From contig VSDK01022166.1 in assembly GCA_009767595.1 (NCBI GenBank), positions 312,074 through 376,073 on the forward strand: a DNA stretch of 64,000 bases. The letters are read 5' to 3'. The translations under genes were made by a program, and so were the position numbers. Positions 25,745 to 39,200 of this stretch are shown here, piece by piece (positions within the stretch are counted from its first letter, which is position 1; the number at the start of each line of letters is the position of its first letter). The notes below the pieces were generated by a model. The model saw only the letters and a program-made list of their open reading frames with translations. It was not told where the DNA came from and made no database searches. The DNA is from Symbiodinium kawagutii. Lineage: Eukaryota; Sar; Dinophyceae; Suessiales; Symbiodiniaceae.

Positions 25745-27364
25745 GTTCAAGGGTGAACATGTGAAGGTCTAATTACAGCCGGTCAACCTGGGTGAGCAAG
25801 CGTGCAAACTAGATCGATCTAGAAGGTGTTTAGGAATCTCTACTATTTACGGGTGAGTTCACTGGGGCCTGTAAAGTTATATGTTTATTTGGGGTTGCCT
25901 CTTGCAACATATCGCATCACGACTATCCATTTCTGGTTTCAAAATCCGTCGCTCGTTCAACAGCGATCGAAACAGATGACTCGCAGCATTGGATGCTGTC
26001 TTTAATGAACAACACCAATCCGCTGAGTTGAACTTGGCAGATGCTGTGAGTTAAGATGCGGTACCCATGGCGAACATTTGCCGAAAGATTTCGAGCCTCT
26101 TTGTTGCGATGTACACAACTGCTCGTTACCCATGGTGATGTTACCTGAGATGGTATATCCATGTGTGTAGTTCGAGCCATGGATTCTTGCCGATCAAATT
26201 TCACGATCGTAGCAGCACTCTGATTGGCGATAAACCATTGATGGGATCCAGTGACATTGGTGGTGCAAGTACCATGGTCATTCGTCATATTCCCAAGTCA
26301 TTAGTCATGAAACCAGGCTACTTGTACCTGAAATGAAACTACCAGTTTCACCAAGTCATTAGTCATAACACCATGCAAGTCATTAGTTTCACCATACAGG
26401 TCTTACAGAAAATTGGTTTCTGTAAGTTTCACCAAAGGTCGTTCCTTGTTTGGCGTGGCGCTCTCCCATGGATTCTCCCAGGACACCGTGGCTGCTTTGC
26501 AGGCCATTTGCCGAGCTTTGAAGGACGGTACCTGGCCAGCTGGGTTCGGGTTTTGCCCAAGGGCTTGATGTGGGGTCGCAACTATGATCCAGCGTTTTTT
26601 ATTTTAATCATTTTTCATCGAAAAATCCTTAGAACTTAGGATTTTGAGATAACTGAAAAAGATCCTTAGACTGGTTGGTTGATGTCTCAATATTACGATT
26701 ATGATATCAATCAACCAGTCTATTGAGATATTTCATCAACCAGCAATTATGATAATCTCTGCCTATGTTGAGAAAACATAATCTCCAAGTCATTGCTGGT
26801 TGAATTGGTCATAATAATTGACAATGTGATTCTCATTTTGGTTACTATCTTTAACCCTTGTTGTTTATAATCATTGTAATAATTCACGTTTTTGAGATAA
26901 TCATTGTAACAATTCACGTTTTTAGTATATAATACGGTATATAGTGCCTACTGTAACTGTAATAACAATTGATCGTGTTAATTATTATAACCACTGTTGG
27001 TTATGATCATGCACCATTAACCATCTTAATCGACCAGTTCATAGACCATGCAGTTGCTTCAACCCATACGTTGACTGCCAGCGCTCAGCTCCGGTGGGCG
27101 AGTCGTTTGCGTGGGTCGGCGCCGTGGCGACAGCACTGACGACCATCCTGGTCGGCAGCTGGTTGCTTGGGATCATTGGTTTTCATGAAGCATCCATTGA
27201 CCAGTTGAAGCTTCAAATTTCCATGATTAATGATGGTTCGCCTGATGCTTGAGCGCATCATTAACAACTAGCAAGCACCAGTGAAGCATCATAAAACCAC
27301 CAGTCTGAACCATTAATGATGGTTTAACCTTTGAACCATCACTGAAGCATCATGTAACCACCAG

Positions 27365-27412
27365 GCGGTCCAACAGCTCATCGCGCTTGTGCTCAGCTCG
27401 CCCAGCTCAGCT
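27365..27412 (+). CDS. tentative METTL3-like N-terminal exon
   Basis: Opens after CCACCAG with AVQQLIALVLSSPSSA and leaves at a GTCGCT donor; 16 codons in phase 0. It would follow the exon ending ...GCP as the helix after the conserved Pro in the METTL3 N-terminus. A second frame (containing AQESNACDALVAASSADEHQ) is open across the same GC-rich island and could be the true one. Coding character is clear; frame and identity are not. Confidence 0.35.
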
Positions 27413-27689
27413 GTCGCTGGCCGCCCAGGAGTCCAATGCCTGTGATGCCCTGGTCGCGGCCTCGTCGGCCGATGAGCATCAGCCAAAGAACTGGGGGTTA
27501 GTTGTGGTTAATGAGCCATGAGTTGTGGTTAATACCTTAGTTCATTGAGATATAGACATTTTGGTGTATTTTTCCACTGTTAGATCTTGATTTCTAGAGC
27601 TAGTGGTTCAAGAGGCTGGTTGATCAAAGGGGATAGTTGCAGCACAAGCATCAGTAGGCTGAGTACTTTTGACAATCCTGAGCCGAAAC

Positions 27690-27965
27690 TCATCATTCAC
27701 TATCGCCAGTCAACAGTAGCCATCATTAGCCACCATGAACCACAATCAGTGTCATTCTCTTTCACCATTCATTATTTGCCATCGTAAACCACCATGAATC
27801 ATCATTGACCAGTGTTAGTCATTGTGCCCCTGCATCACCATCATGAACCATCAAACATCATGATCTATCACCAAACATCCTTAATTGGCCGTCATGAGCC
27901 ACCATGAATCATCAATATTTGTCATCAATCATCAGCCAGCATGAGCCATCACTGCCACCATCATT
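27690..27965. repeat. CACCATGAACCATCA-type intron repeat
   Basis: Consecutive gccaccatgaatcatca and atcatgaaccatcaaaca words, 12-16 bp irregular period. Confidence 0.6.
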
Positions 27966-28157
27966 TATAAAGACCTATCATCAGAGATCATTCCTACTTG
28001 GATGTGCATCTCCAGTCAGTATCTGGTTACTTGCCGTGGTTGTAGGGGTGCTACCCTGTAGAGCTTAGCTCATCATGGTGAAGTGAGCGACCATGTGTGA
28101 TGATCACTGGTGGAACATGTCTCATCGGCTAGGGTTGAAACGTCCTTGGCGGCCAAG

Positions 28158-28223
28158 GTTCTGGAAGGAGAAGGCGAAGATCTGCACCTGGTGGATGCCC
28201 AGCCTGCCAGGAGCTGTGCGTTG
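28158..28223 (+). CDS. candidate METTL3-like N-terminal exon
   Basis: After GGCCAAG the frame reads VLEGEGEDLHLVDAQPARSC then Ala-Leu, leaving at a GTAAAC donor; 22 codons, phase 0. The end resembles the D-x-S-K-L-x-A-L stretch of the METTL3/MTA N-terminal half. The frame also extends upstream to an alternative AG|G start at 28133, adding VETSLAAK. Composition is clearly coding against AT-rich repeats on both sides. Confidence 0.5.
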
Positions 28224-29370
28224 GTAAACAACTGGCTGGTGCTTGGGAGGGACCTGCGGTCAGGAGCTAGGGGTATCCCAAGGACTCGCCGCAGCCCTTT
28301 TCTTGGCCGTTTTTTCAGCGGGAGCGAGGCCAAGACCGGGAGTGGCCTAACCAAATGGTAATTGGATTCTTCATGGTCACTTGGTGGATGATAGGGGATC
28401 AACTACTATGGTTGGTCATAACCTTGGGATTTCCCAGAGCTTTGTGACCAAAAACTGAGGGTGGATGATAGGGGATATAAAAGCTACATCGACGGGTCAT
28501 AACCAAGGATCACCAATGGTTAATAGGTTTCCGATCGTTAGTGGTTCATGATAGGGGATAAACAACAAGAATATAGGGTACCAACTACATGGCGAGGTGG
28601 GTTGCAAGCATCCAGAAAAGGGGCCGAAGTTCACATCCCAACAGTCACACTAGTTTGGTCTGTGGGGGTGGGTTATTCTCCAATGGAGGTGATGCCAACC
28701 CATGAATCTGGGAAGACACAGCCCGACTAGCCTTGCTCAAGATGTCTCCGTCCCTCTTTCGTAAATCTCTTCGAATTTGCGGACTGCGCCGTCGTCTTGA
28801 ATTCCGCAATATCTGGTGTACTGATGGTGATTATTCCACTTTGATACCATCAAAGGGTTCATCCACTGTTATCTCCAAATATTTGTCTCGGATTGTTCCT
28901 GACATCACCAAACTTGTTTGCTGTTTAGATCTCAAGTGGTTAGTTTCTACGAGTCAGTTTTTCCCGAATATTTTCATTGGCAACTTGTATCTCTTTTGAC
29001 AACCAAATTGCACTTATTGGTTGGATATACTAGATGTGTATACAATATACATCCGTCAAATCTATAGGAACCGCTTGCAGGATGTTGTTTAGGTGCCAGC
29101 AGCTCTCTGTGTGGCCTTCTATCGGCACAAGAACTCAGTGACTCCTTCACCTTACCCTACAGCCTTCCTGCAACTTTTCAACGGGGATGAGTGATTTGGA
29201 ATGGAGTTTCCAATTTAATTTCTCCTTATCGACCCGATCAGATATAAAGGTTGGGCCGAACGAACCGTGACAGTTTAATCTCGCACTGTTCTGAGCATAG
29301 CAGCTTCTGGCCACAAAAAGGCTGATGAGTATGTGGCGTGTGGCACCGGATCATAATCATACTGTTACTC

Positions 29371-29424
29371 TCTCTCTCTCTCACTCTCTATAATCATGTT
29401 GTTGCTCTTTCTCTCTCTCTCTCT
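29371..29424. repeat. (TC)n microsatellite, two blocks
   Basis: CTCTCTCT runs separated by a TAATCATGTTGTTGCT interruption. Confidence 0.85.
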
Positions 29425-29579
29425 AATCACTTACCTCATTCTATGACTAGGTTATCTCTATGCAATCATAATATGGCCCACTGGGCATAGCGATAACCTA
29501 CTTAATCCTAGTTAGCTAGTTCACAATTCTCTATATCTAGAATCTCATACTGAGTCATACTGTTATTCTGTAGTCATAC

Positions 29580-30410
29580 TATCAACCATTGTTGTGAATC
29601 AACCATATTAGCCATTACTAACCATTGGGGGCGCATCAGCAGACATGTGTCCAACCATTGTTAACCATCCTGAACTACTATTAACCATCATTAACATCAT
29701 AACTACAATAACCATGGTTACTATAAATAGTTTGCACACTTTAATGGTGGCTAATGGCATAGGCATAGTCGTAACCATTGTTGCCATTATTAACCAGCTT
29801 ATTTACCATTATCAACTACTATTGACCATCATTACTTATTGATTAACCGTGAGTTCACTACTACTATTAAATATCATTAGTAGTTAAACTATTAGCCATA
29901 CTAGCAGTAGTGACAATTGTTAGTATGACTATTAGAACTAGTAACACTTGTTAACCAGATTCATTTTTGTTGATTGGATATCCATATTATATAGAGCTAT
30001 TACTGGCTATTACTAATTGATTACTAGATATTGATAATGGCCAGTTGATTAGTATAATCCTACTGATTAATATACTACTATAGTAGTTAATAGCCATTAG
30101 TTCTTAATGTTAATAGCCATTAGTTAATAGCCATTAGTTCTAATGTCAATACTATCAGCATGTGAGCAAACTATAGTCATTAATCAATATATTAGTATGA
30201 CCATGTTAGCATCACCCATGTTAGTATGAATATGGTTTTACTATGGTTTATTAAAAAACTAGTAATGCATAGTAAGACATTAGAACTAATAGACAATACC
30301 CACTATACCATGGTTTTTTAATTGATACTAGCTATACTAACTATACTAATTAATTGATTAATCAACTACCATGGTTTATTCATACACCATATTAATCAGC
30401 CATTCGTTCT
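29580..30410. repeat. ACCATTAACTA / TTAGTAATAG intron repeat field
   Basis: About 830 bp dominated by ccattaaccat, tagccattagtt and attaatatacta words in both orientations, with no codon-like periodicity. Confidence 0.6.
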
Positions 30411-30423
30411 TACTACGCCCCAG

Positions 30424-30531
30424 GATCGCCGCGGTCCACGGCATGACGTGGACTTCCACGGCCCACCAGGCGGGCTATTTGCGGCGCTGACGTGTGGTTG
30501 TGAAGCGTGGCCTAACGGTGAGGCATCTCAG
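30424..30531 (+). CDS. internal exon, probably of the METTL3-like gene
   Basis: Sits between CCCCAG and a CAG|GTGGTC donor; exactly 36 codons, phase 0 at both ends, and the only open frame on + here. It starts DRRGPRHDVDFHGPPGG and ends with an acidic NGEASQ. GC content jumps relative to the ATTA repeats upstream. No direct METTL3 counterpart is known, so it would be a lineage-specific linker. Membership is inferred from strand, phase and position. Confidence 0.5.
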
Positions 30532-32297
30532 GTGGTCGCCGTCACTGGTGAATGGTTGGTGAGTCATGGTTGGTGAGTCATGGTTGGTGACTCGTGAATG
30601 AGCCATCTCTAACTATGAGGCATCTCGATTTTTTAGAGAATGGTTGGTGAGGAATGTAAAGATCAGGATGGTTGGTGAATAACGAGGATCTGCTCACATG
30701 CTGATGGTGATACTACGGTGATATGGAATAATCACGGTGAATTTCATGATGACTTGCGATTGAACGACCAATGATTGATTGCACAATTGACCAACAATGA
30801 CTAACAAGCGCTTGTTGAGAAACATTTGGAAAGGCTCAATTTTATTTGTTGGATGGCTATAAATGGGTGTTGTGTGGTTGATCATCAACCGTTAGTGATG
30901 GTTGACTATACAAAAGAGGACAAAACATGTTGCAAACCCATCGTTGATAAATGATGACTGACTGATGATACGATGGCTGAAATAAATGAGAAGACAGGAA
31001 CATTTTGAAATATTAACGAGATAACTGCCTTCTGTATCAACTACTTGTGGAGTGTATTTGAACTTGAAGCCTGCACATCTCAACTTGCTTACTTGTGGTC
31101 AACATTTTGATGAAGTGCAGGTGCAGGTATCAAGCAGGTTGCCGGCACACCATCGAGGCCATGAGCCACATAGCTGATTCAGTGGAGGGTATGAGAGTGC
31201 ACTACCGACATATCTGTCAGCCCACAAGAAGACCGATCCATCGCAGGTCTTCGAAGCTGCTTGTTCCCGTTCATGAGCGACGGATGACCACAATCACCAT
31301 ATGATGTTTGAAAGTTGCGTCCATGCGCCGGTGGGAAGCTATTCTTTTTCCTGATGCTCCAGTTTTGTGTGGCATTCCACGTGACCCTTCCTGAGACATT
31401 TTGTCATAGCCTTGAATTGATGGGGTCATGTTATTGTGTACCTTATCTGTCTCAGAGTTCCGTGGGGCTTGTTGCTCCGTAGACCATCTTGCAGTTTATC
31501 ACTGTTGGGCGGCTTTTTCTCGGTGCTGGTTGGTTCGGCACACTTCGCCGATCCAAGTTGCTGCTCAGCATTGCCATATTTGTCATGTTTGGTCAGAAGT
31601 GTATACTTTTCTAAATTTTATTGGTATCTTCATCCCCTTCTTGATTGTTTTACTTATTCCGGCTGAATTTTGTTCTGGGAATTCTAGTTACCATCAAACA
31701 ATGAGTATTGTGGGATTGGGAAGCTGTTGATTTGGGTGCTTTCATTCTTTCTTGCCAAATGGGGATACCCCGGCAGGCAACCGATAAGTGTCATTGACAC
31801 GTACAGACAATCTCTCCCTACAAAATGCATATCATCACGTACACTATGTCCTTATCAACTATGGACTTACACAATCCATCACTTCAGTGACTTCAGTGTC
31901 CTCTTTCTCGTTCTGTTTCAATGAACTGTAAAGTATCTATGACCCACCTGCATCATCAAGTATAACGATTGCTCTAGCATCGCCATCATGATGGTTAGCA
32001 TGTTATGGTTGTATGGCTATGGGTCAATATTAACCGAGCAATAATGAGGGATAACAACCAAAATAACAAGGAAAACAACCAATGATAGTGCGATAATAAC
32101 CAACCAATAATAAATTATTCACCATGAGGGATATTGTCCACCATGAGGGATAATAACCAACCATTAGTATATCTATCACCATCAGGAATGATAACCAACC
32201 ATTAATATCAACCCACCAATACAGTAATAGTGGGGCAACCAGTGGTACATCATGGTGATGAGGCAGTGCCACCATGCATCAATCGTCCTTGTCCCAG

Positions 32298-32357
32298 GCC
32301 AAGCGTGCCCGGCGGGAAGCAGCACCTGGGGGCTCGCCCCAGGGTGCTCCGATGCAG
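32298..32357 (+). CDS. candidate METTL3-like linker exon (basic, NLS-like)
   Basis: Opens after GTCCCAG with AKRARREAAPGGSPQ and leaves at CAG|GTGCTC; 20 codons, phase 0 at both ends. The KRARRE cluster resembles the basic KRRAE stretch (nuclear localisation region) in the METTL3 linker. The frame stays open past the donor to a TAA near 32428, so the 3' end is uncertain. Confidence 0.5.
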
Positions 32358-32435
32358 GTGCTCCGGCTCGCGGCACTGGGGAAAGACAGGCGTTCAAGTC
32401 ATTTTCATGCATTTGAAGTAGCACGTATGGATTAA

Positions 32436-32528
32436 GGATGTATATATATATATATATATTTACAGTATACACATTCAAACATATATATATATATATAAAT
32501 ATTTAGATATATATTTAGATGTATATAT

Positions 32529-32579
<51 letters not shown>

Positions 32580-32601
32580 TACATAAAAATACATATACAT
32601 A
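32436..32601. repeat. (TA)n then (GATA)n microsatellites
   Basis: TA runs at 32439-32459 and 32481-32497, and about 13 AGAT/GATA units at 32528-32580. Confidence 0.9.
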
Positions 32602-33929
32602 TAGATATACATGCAGACGGTTTTACATGGTTACAGATGGTTACATATGGTTTCACTTGGTTACACATGGTTACATGTGGATTATTTTTGTTTAAAACTG
32701 ACATTTATGGCAGGATCATACAAGTAAACCACCCATTTTTTGGCACCAGCAATCAATGGCGGAACTGATACTGGTTGATGAATATGGATCTACCGTTATG
32801 TGTTTATCCGTCGCTCATGGAACGACCAAGACCGAATAGGTCATGACCATGCAATCTGATGTGCAGGGATTGTGTACCCAGTGAGAAGGCATCATCGCTG
32901 GCGGGCAACCGTGGGACCCATCAAGCGGATGAGTGTTGGGCAGGGAAATGATGGGGGCCCGGAACAACCTGGTGAGGATTTGTAGCTCGGAAGATCAACA
33001 CTTTTTGACGTCAGTGAAGAGCTCAATCTTCTAAGCTTATGTTGAAACATGTGCAAACTTAATGTGAAGCATCCAGTTGCAGTGATTCAATGCACAAGTA
33101 ATGCAAGCATTGCATGACCATCCCAGGATTTGATTTCCTTCAGGAACAGGGCGAACATGGCCCGTCGGACATCCAGTCTATCCGAAGGATGAATCACTGC
33201 AACTGACAAGCATTGGCCACACAACTTCCCCAAACACCTGGAGTTTCATCACCTGGCTCTCCTCACCCTCAGCCCTCAATGGTGACCTCCCAGAACTCTA
33301 TTGGTGACCTGGTCCCCACCTTTGATGCGCCCTATGGTGAGATGTGCCCCTGTGTTTGTCTGGCCCGAAGGGCGCATTTCTTTTTGAATTGAGACACGAA
33401 TCGTAGATGTTTCATCCCCTCAATGCCTTGATTCGAAAGTGTCATTCGAAGTCCTGATCGACATACCCATCCTACACACTTACATCGGTACTTAATTACA
33501 TAGACACTTAATTACATAGGCACGTGCACGTACAGTACACGTATATGCACCATGCATGCTTGTGCTGCGTGCACGCGTTTTGCCTGGAAGCCATCTGTCG
33601 GTTCCAGCGGTATCTTCATTGGGATCCAATTTGGCCTCTGTCAGGTCCTCCTTGACCCTGTCTGACCAAAAATACACACATATTCTTTGCAAAAAAAGTG
33701 AATTTCTTTTTTCCCTGCTTGTTGGAGTACATACCCCTTTCATGGATTAAACTGATTACGTCCCCAACGTCGAATGGATTGATGGAGCAAAGAATATGAA
33801 ACCGATTCAATTTTACCGATTGATCGTCCAGGCAACGCAAGATCAAATTCGTCACTCTTACTTTTTTGAGGGGCAGCCCAAAAGCACGAAATCCACCAGA
33901 TTGAGTGATCCCTTGTCCAACCGCTGCAG

Positions 33930-33998
33930 GATTTCCACCGAGCCGCCTCCATGTCGTCGCAGATGCCACAGTCCCAGGCGGGATGTGGCGCTGGCAGG
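33930..33998 (+). CDS. candidate METTL3-like linker exon
   Basis: After GCTGCAG the frame reads DFHRAASMSSQMPQSQAGC then GAGR, leaving at a GTGGGT donor; 23 codons, phase 0 at both ends. A polar Ser/Gln-rich segment is what the linker before the METTL3 zinc fingers looks like. It joins the confident exon at 36192 in phase 0. Identity rests on order and phase. Confidence 0.5.
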
Positions 33999-34029
33999 GT
34001 GGGTATGTTTCTTGGTATCATTGAGCTCT

Positions 34030-34077
34030 GGTTGGTTAATGCTATGGTTGGTTAATGCTATGGTTGGTTAATGCTAT
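34030..34077. repeat. 16-bp tandem repeat, three copies
   Basis: Three identical copies of ggttggttaatgctat, lying just 3' of a predicted exon donor. Confidence 0.9.
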
Positions 34078-35479
34078 GGTTGATGATTGTCAAGAATGGT
34101 GACAGGTACTTCATGGCTTCTGGGCTGTGGTTAATGGTGAATGATTACTGATGGTCCATAATCTTTATGGGGATCAAGTGGCCCCCAATGCTTGTCATAT
34201 CATATGTCTGCTCTGGAAAAGACATGCATCCAAGCATCCCGTACCCCCTTGGAAAAAAAAAATAGCGGAGTCGCTGGTCTTGAAATGCTGATGTAGCCAA
34301 TTTCCATACTGTACCGATCGTTTTCTATGTTCACATGCACTCTCCAATCTGCCTAGAGCTGAGTCTTTGAGTTTGCGTGCTCCGGCAAGGGGAACGGCAA
34401 TGAGGTGAGTGTGAGGGCTCCAAGAATTTCTGTGAGTCGTGAAGTCAGCACTTTTCGCAGTTTGCTAGGCTCACAAATAGCAGGCACAGCACTCATTTCC
34501 ATTTGGTGCTTACAAACTGCCATTGGACCCGAGAAAGGGTCAGGATCTGTTGCCAACAAACACAGGTGAGGCATCTGTCAGGGAATCGCTGAGGCTGAGA
34601 CACGGTTGGGTTTTCCGCTAGGACCCTGCCCTATCCTGAACTTGTTAGGGAGCTGAGCATCGGTCAGTTGAACAAACATAATGGCTCAGCTGCAGGAATT
34701 TATTGCGTTGTCTCTGCAGCTTTGAAGTCAACAAAGTACAGACCCGGTAGCCGCGAGCCCAATCTTGTGTCCCCATTGCTCATGGGACACTACCAAATTC
34801 GTTTCTGCCCTGTGTTGAATTCAAAGTCTTAATGAATGACTGATTCACTGATTTAGGTCACTTTGAGAATAACCGCCGAGATTGGCATTGGAGATATTTT
34901 GCCCAAATTGGGGCATGATTCAATGATTTATGGCCACACATGTGAAATAGAATTCAATTGATGACTTGCTGCAATTTGGAGCCGCCAAGACCCTAGGAAT
35001 TTGCGACCAGCCGTAGCATGTTTTTGCTAAGGATTGTCCGAACCCATTAGTACATCAAGCAAGCAACAAGCAAGCAATGCTACCGGCCATCAATTTTCCA
35101 AAATGATGCTTATTCAGCTGTTCAGGAAGGCAGCAGGTAGATATCGGTCAACCAAGCCTTAGTTTGCGTACCATTCATTAATACACCCACTTATTTCAAC
35201 GTAGCCACGGCTTTGGGCTTATGTTCTTTGCGACAACCAGGGCTGACCAACACGGTTGCCCCCATCATCCACTGGGACCATGATCAGGCCCACCATCATC
35301 AACCAGAACGATCCACCACGAAGGGCCATAAAAGGTTGGTGCTTAATCGCGAAGCCTCTCCGCATCATTGAGCACTGCACCATGAAGTATGCTTCCCATC
35401 ATCCATTATTGGACAATAGTTGTTTTATTAGCTTTGATCAGGTTGTTATTATCCAGTACCGGTTAATTTGAATCACCTT

Positions 35480-36120
35480 TGTTGGCCATCATTAGCCATG
35501 ATTTTTGCCTACTGTTTAGTTATCGTCCACGATTGACGACCCTTGTTGACCATGTTACCAATCATTTGATTTGTTTTGGAATGATATTGTCAGTTATTCT
35601 TATTTATTGAAGTTTATGATCCCCTATTGTTAGCCGGAGATAGTCACTCACGAGCCTAGTTCGTGGTAGGGGAGGCTATCGTCGACCAAATTTTTATGGT
35701 TTGTAGCAGGGTATAAAACCATATAACTTTGTTATTGAACTTCAAATGCGCTTATATACATGAAAGTGGTACTGTAACAACTGTTGATGAACCTAGTTTC
35801 AGCCACAGATATCAGAATTATCAGCGTTATAAATGGTCGATGTCCTAGCTATACTAACTATTGTTTTAAGTGTACGTGTTCACCATAGATACCAGCACTA
35901 TTTCCTATCATAACCGATTATCATGCGCTATTGACAACTAATTGTTCTTTACCATGGTCTATGATGTGTATGCTTAACATTAAGCACAATTGACCATTAA
36001 GCGTTATTAAACATCTGTTTTTTTAGCGCAGATGTGCCTATGATTGATGTTCAGACGACTAGTCTCTTTTTATCTATGTTTGACTAATATAGTCTATTAA
36101 AGCGTTATTATTTAAGCGTT
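35480..36120. repeat. CCATTATTAACC-type intron repeat field
   Basis: AT-rich words such as tgaccattaagc and accatggtctatg; no coding signal. Confidence 0.5.
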
Positions 36121-36191
36121 GTGTGCCTATTATTGGTCAGCTGCTGGTTCAGATTCTACGACTCACCGGTGTGGCCATTGTCGGACCTGAG

Positions 36192-36226
36192 GTGGAGGAG
36201 CTGCTGCAAGCTCCGACGGCTCGACA
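36192..36226 (+). CDS. METTL3-like exon 1 of the confident series (linker)
   Basis: VEELLQAPTAR plus 2 nt of the next codon. It follows ACCTGAG and ends CGACA before a GC donor (GCCCGG). It corresponds to the first of two short LL...T-x-x-E/Q repeats in the METTL3 linker. The frame is also open upstream to 36154, so a longer exon starting after TTCAG (ILRLTGVAIVGPE) cannot be excluded. Confidence 0.75.
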
Positions 36227-39200
36227 GCCCGGGGACCCGGCAGCGGTTAGCAGCTTGCACAAATTCGCTACAGCTGTGGTTAATTCGCCACTATTTGATA
36301 ATGGTTAATCAACTACTAATAGAGGTTGATACAAATAGTGGTTATACTGGTTGTTAATTCGTTACTATTTCATTGACAACCACTTTTCAAACATTATTAA
36401 GCATGATTGTGTTGATGAACAATCATGTTGATTTATACACCAGAACATCTACCGTTCTTTAGCTTCTTTCATGATTGCCAACCAATTTTCAAACGTTATC
36501 ATGAATTATTAGACTATTAGTAGGCATTGTTGGCCATGAACTACCCGTCACCATTGTTACCAAGCATTGTGAATTACAGTACCAACTATTAGGTTGTTGT
36601 TACTAACTAGGTATTACTAACCAGCCACTATTACAACTTGTGAATCAATTCTTATGTTTATTCGCAACCATTATTACCAAGCATGTGTTGCTCACCATGA
36701 TTAACCATTATTGATTGTTAATAACCATCATGAACCATTATCAACCACCGTTAACTAGTACCAAGCGGTAACAACCAAAATCAATCATGTCTCTGAAGTA
36801 AAAATACCAACTGTTACCAACTAAATCATTGCCAACCAGTTATCAACCATTAGAAATCAATCATATCACTTGCCAGTACTCACCATTGTTACCAGTAACT
36901 CAACTGCAAACATTACCGTAGATACACGGCCATTACCAACCACTACTACCAGAATCATCAGCCATTGGGGTGGTTGTTTAACCATTGCTAATCAGTGACC
37001 AGTAACACACACACACACAATATTAACAGTACTAATTGGTAGTAACCAGTACCAACCACTATTTATTAACAGTATTAACCAAATGAACAATATTAACACT
37101 GTAAACTACTGTAGTTGTTACTAACCACTATTTACCACTATTTATCACTACTAATGTTAACCCAGGATTAATAAACCCCTGGTTGATTAATCGGGGGTAT
37201 CCTCCAAAAGCCTTGGCTTCCCAGTAAAATGGCAACCCACCCAATTAATCAACCTGGGGTTTATCAATCCAGGCAACATTAACCACAATGTACCGTTATT
37301 ACTGATGATAGTTAACAACAGCATTGATAATCACAATACATCTACAACCATTAACCGTCTCAATAATCACTAACCATCATTTACCATCATTAACCATCAT
37401 TGACTCCTCTCGCGCCAAGGATCCTGGCTTCACTAAAGCTGGTCTAATAGGCGGGATTAACCATCATTGACCAAGCACTAGCCATTTTTTTGTTGCTAAC
37501 CACAACTAATCAATAACAAGAACATACTAAGCCATTACTAAGCATTCACAACTATCATTGCAACAATTATTAACCATCATTTACCATCATTAACAATCGT
37601 CAACTTACAAGTATCCATCATTTACCATTATTGACCATCATTACCTATCATTAACCATTATTAACCATTATTTACCATTATTAACCATTATTAACCATCC
37701 ATTACTAAACAGTAGCAACCCCGTGTCATTCTCTGCCGCGAGGCGTCAGCTGATCGACCAGGGCGATGAGCTACGACAGCTCCTGGCAGAGCCCACGGCG
37801 CGGCAGAGCAGGGCGCCCAGGGCGCCCAACCCATGGGGGAGCCGATGGTGTGGGTGGCTGCCCTGGTGGCCACCTGGTGGATGGGTTGGTTGATCTTGGA
37901 TTCAGATTTTTTCTCTAGGAATTGGTTAGTGTTTGGTTAAGAATTATGATTCATAATTGTTTAGGACTTGGTTAGTGATTCAGTGGATTGATTCGGGGTT
38001 TGTAGTTGATGCTAGTACTTGAGTTTGTAGTTGCTCCGGGTTGCAATTGCTCAGTGATGAATTGGGGGTTGATGGATGATTGTTGATAGTCGGCAAAAAA
38101 TGGTTGATAATTGCTGACAGTGCTCGACGGTTGTGCTTAAGTCTTAGTGAACTGATGGTTAGTGTACCAGTAGCATGGCAAGACTAGCCAGGGTATCTTT
38201 TTGTGATGTTGGGTGTGCCTGCCTGACGGTTGGATCTTATATGCTACCAGATTGCCTATTATGACCCAGCAATCTTTCTGAACCAGCCAGTGGATGCATG
38301 GGAATGGGTCAGCACATCGCCAAACATTTTACGCCAAAGCATTGCAAAGTTTCCCTGTCTTGCGATGTTGGCCATAGCCACAGGATGTTGATCTCCACAT
38401 CTACCCGTACTATGATGGCATGAATCAAACAAGTGGTAGATACGATTACAACAGTAGGAACCACTTGTTTGGCACATGCGTACTGTATGTGTAGACATGT
38501 TTTGACATACATGTAGCAGCATAGATTGACACTTATGCGTATACTCATAATGAACGTGTATGCATGTATGTGCCCATGTAGATTTGCATATGATATGTAT
38601 GTACAACAAGTGTAGTTGGCTGGTTGGCTGGCTGGCTGGCTGGCGGGCTGGCTGGCTGGCTGGCTGGCTGGCTTTTTTGGTCGGTTGGTTGTTGACGGGG
38701 GTTATTCTGCCTCCTTCAAGCTTGCTCAGAATTTCTTCCACCAGAAATATGGCATGAGTGGATTGCAGCCAAGAATGCCTGCAAAGAATCACTTTTACAT
38801 CACGATGCATACCATGCGAACACTGAAATGTAGATATAGACAGGTGCATGTGTAAACCTATGCACTTGGTGAACGTGGCATTTGCATCTTCATGAACGCC
38901 GTTCGACCTGCGATCTCTAGCGGATTTCTACTTTGCACGATCATCATATCAGAAATTCAGGAATCCTGATCAGTTGTCAGTTGACTTTCCCAAAGCGTCA
39001 ATTGTGATACTCCGCTACTTCCTGCAGTCACAAAAAGCAATGCAACTGAGGTTTTACGGCACAAAAATTCATGAACAAGTCGCGGCCCTGGCACCTGGGA
39101 ACCGGGTCGAGCCAGTTGATGGTAAGACTCGAGGATCTCCCAGACGGAGATGTCCCTTTTCATTTCTGATGGGGTCGTGGACTAGGAATCTCATCAACGC

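Noticed and set aside
27080..27200. GC-rich island with membrane-like frame FAWVGAVATALTTILVGSWL
   Set aside because: No AG|G acceptor or clear donor, and it does not fit the METTL3 chain; may still be coding but cannot be supported.
38259..38849. Minus-strand 196-codon open frame
   Set aside because: Its middle is the translated GGCT microsatellite (Gln-Pro-Ala-Ser repeats); no motif on either side.
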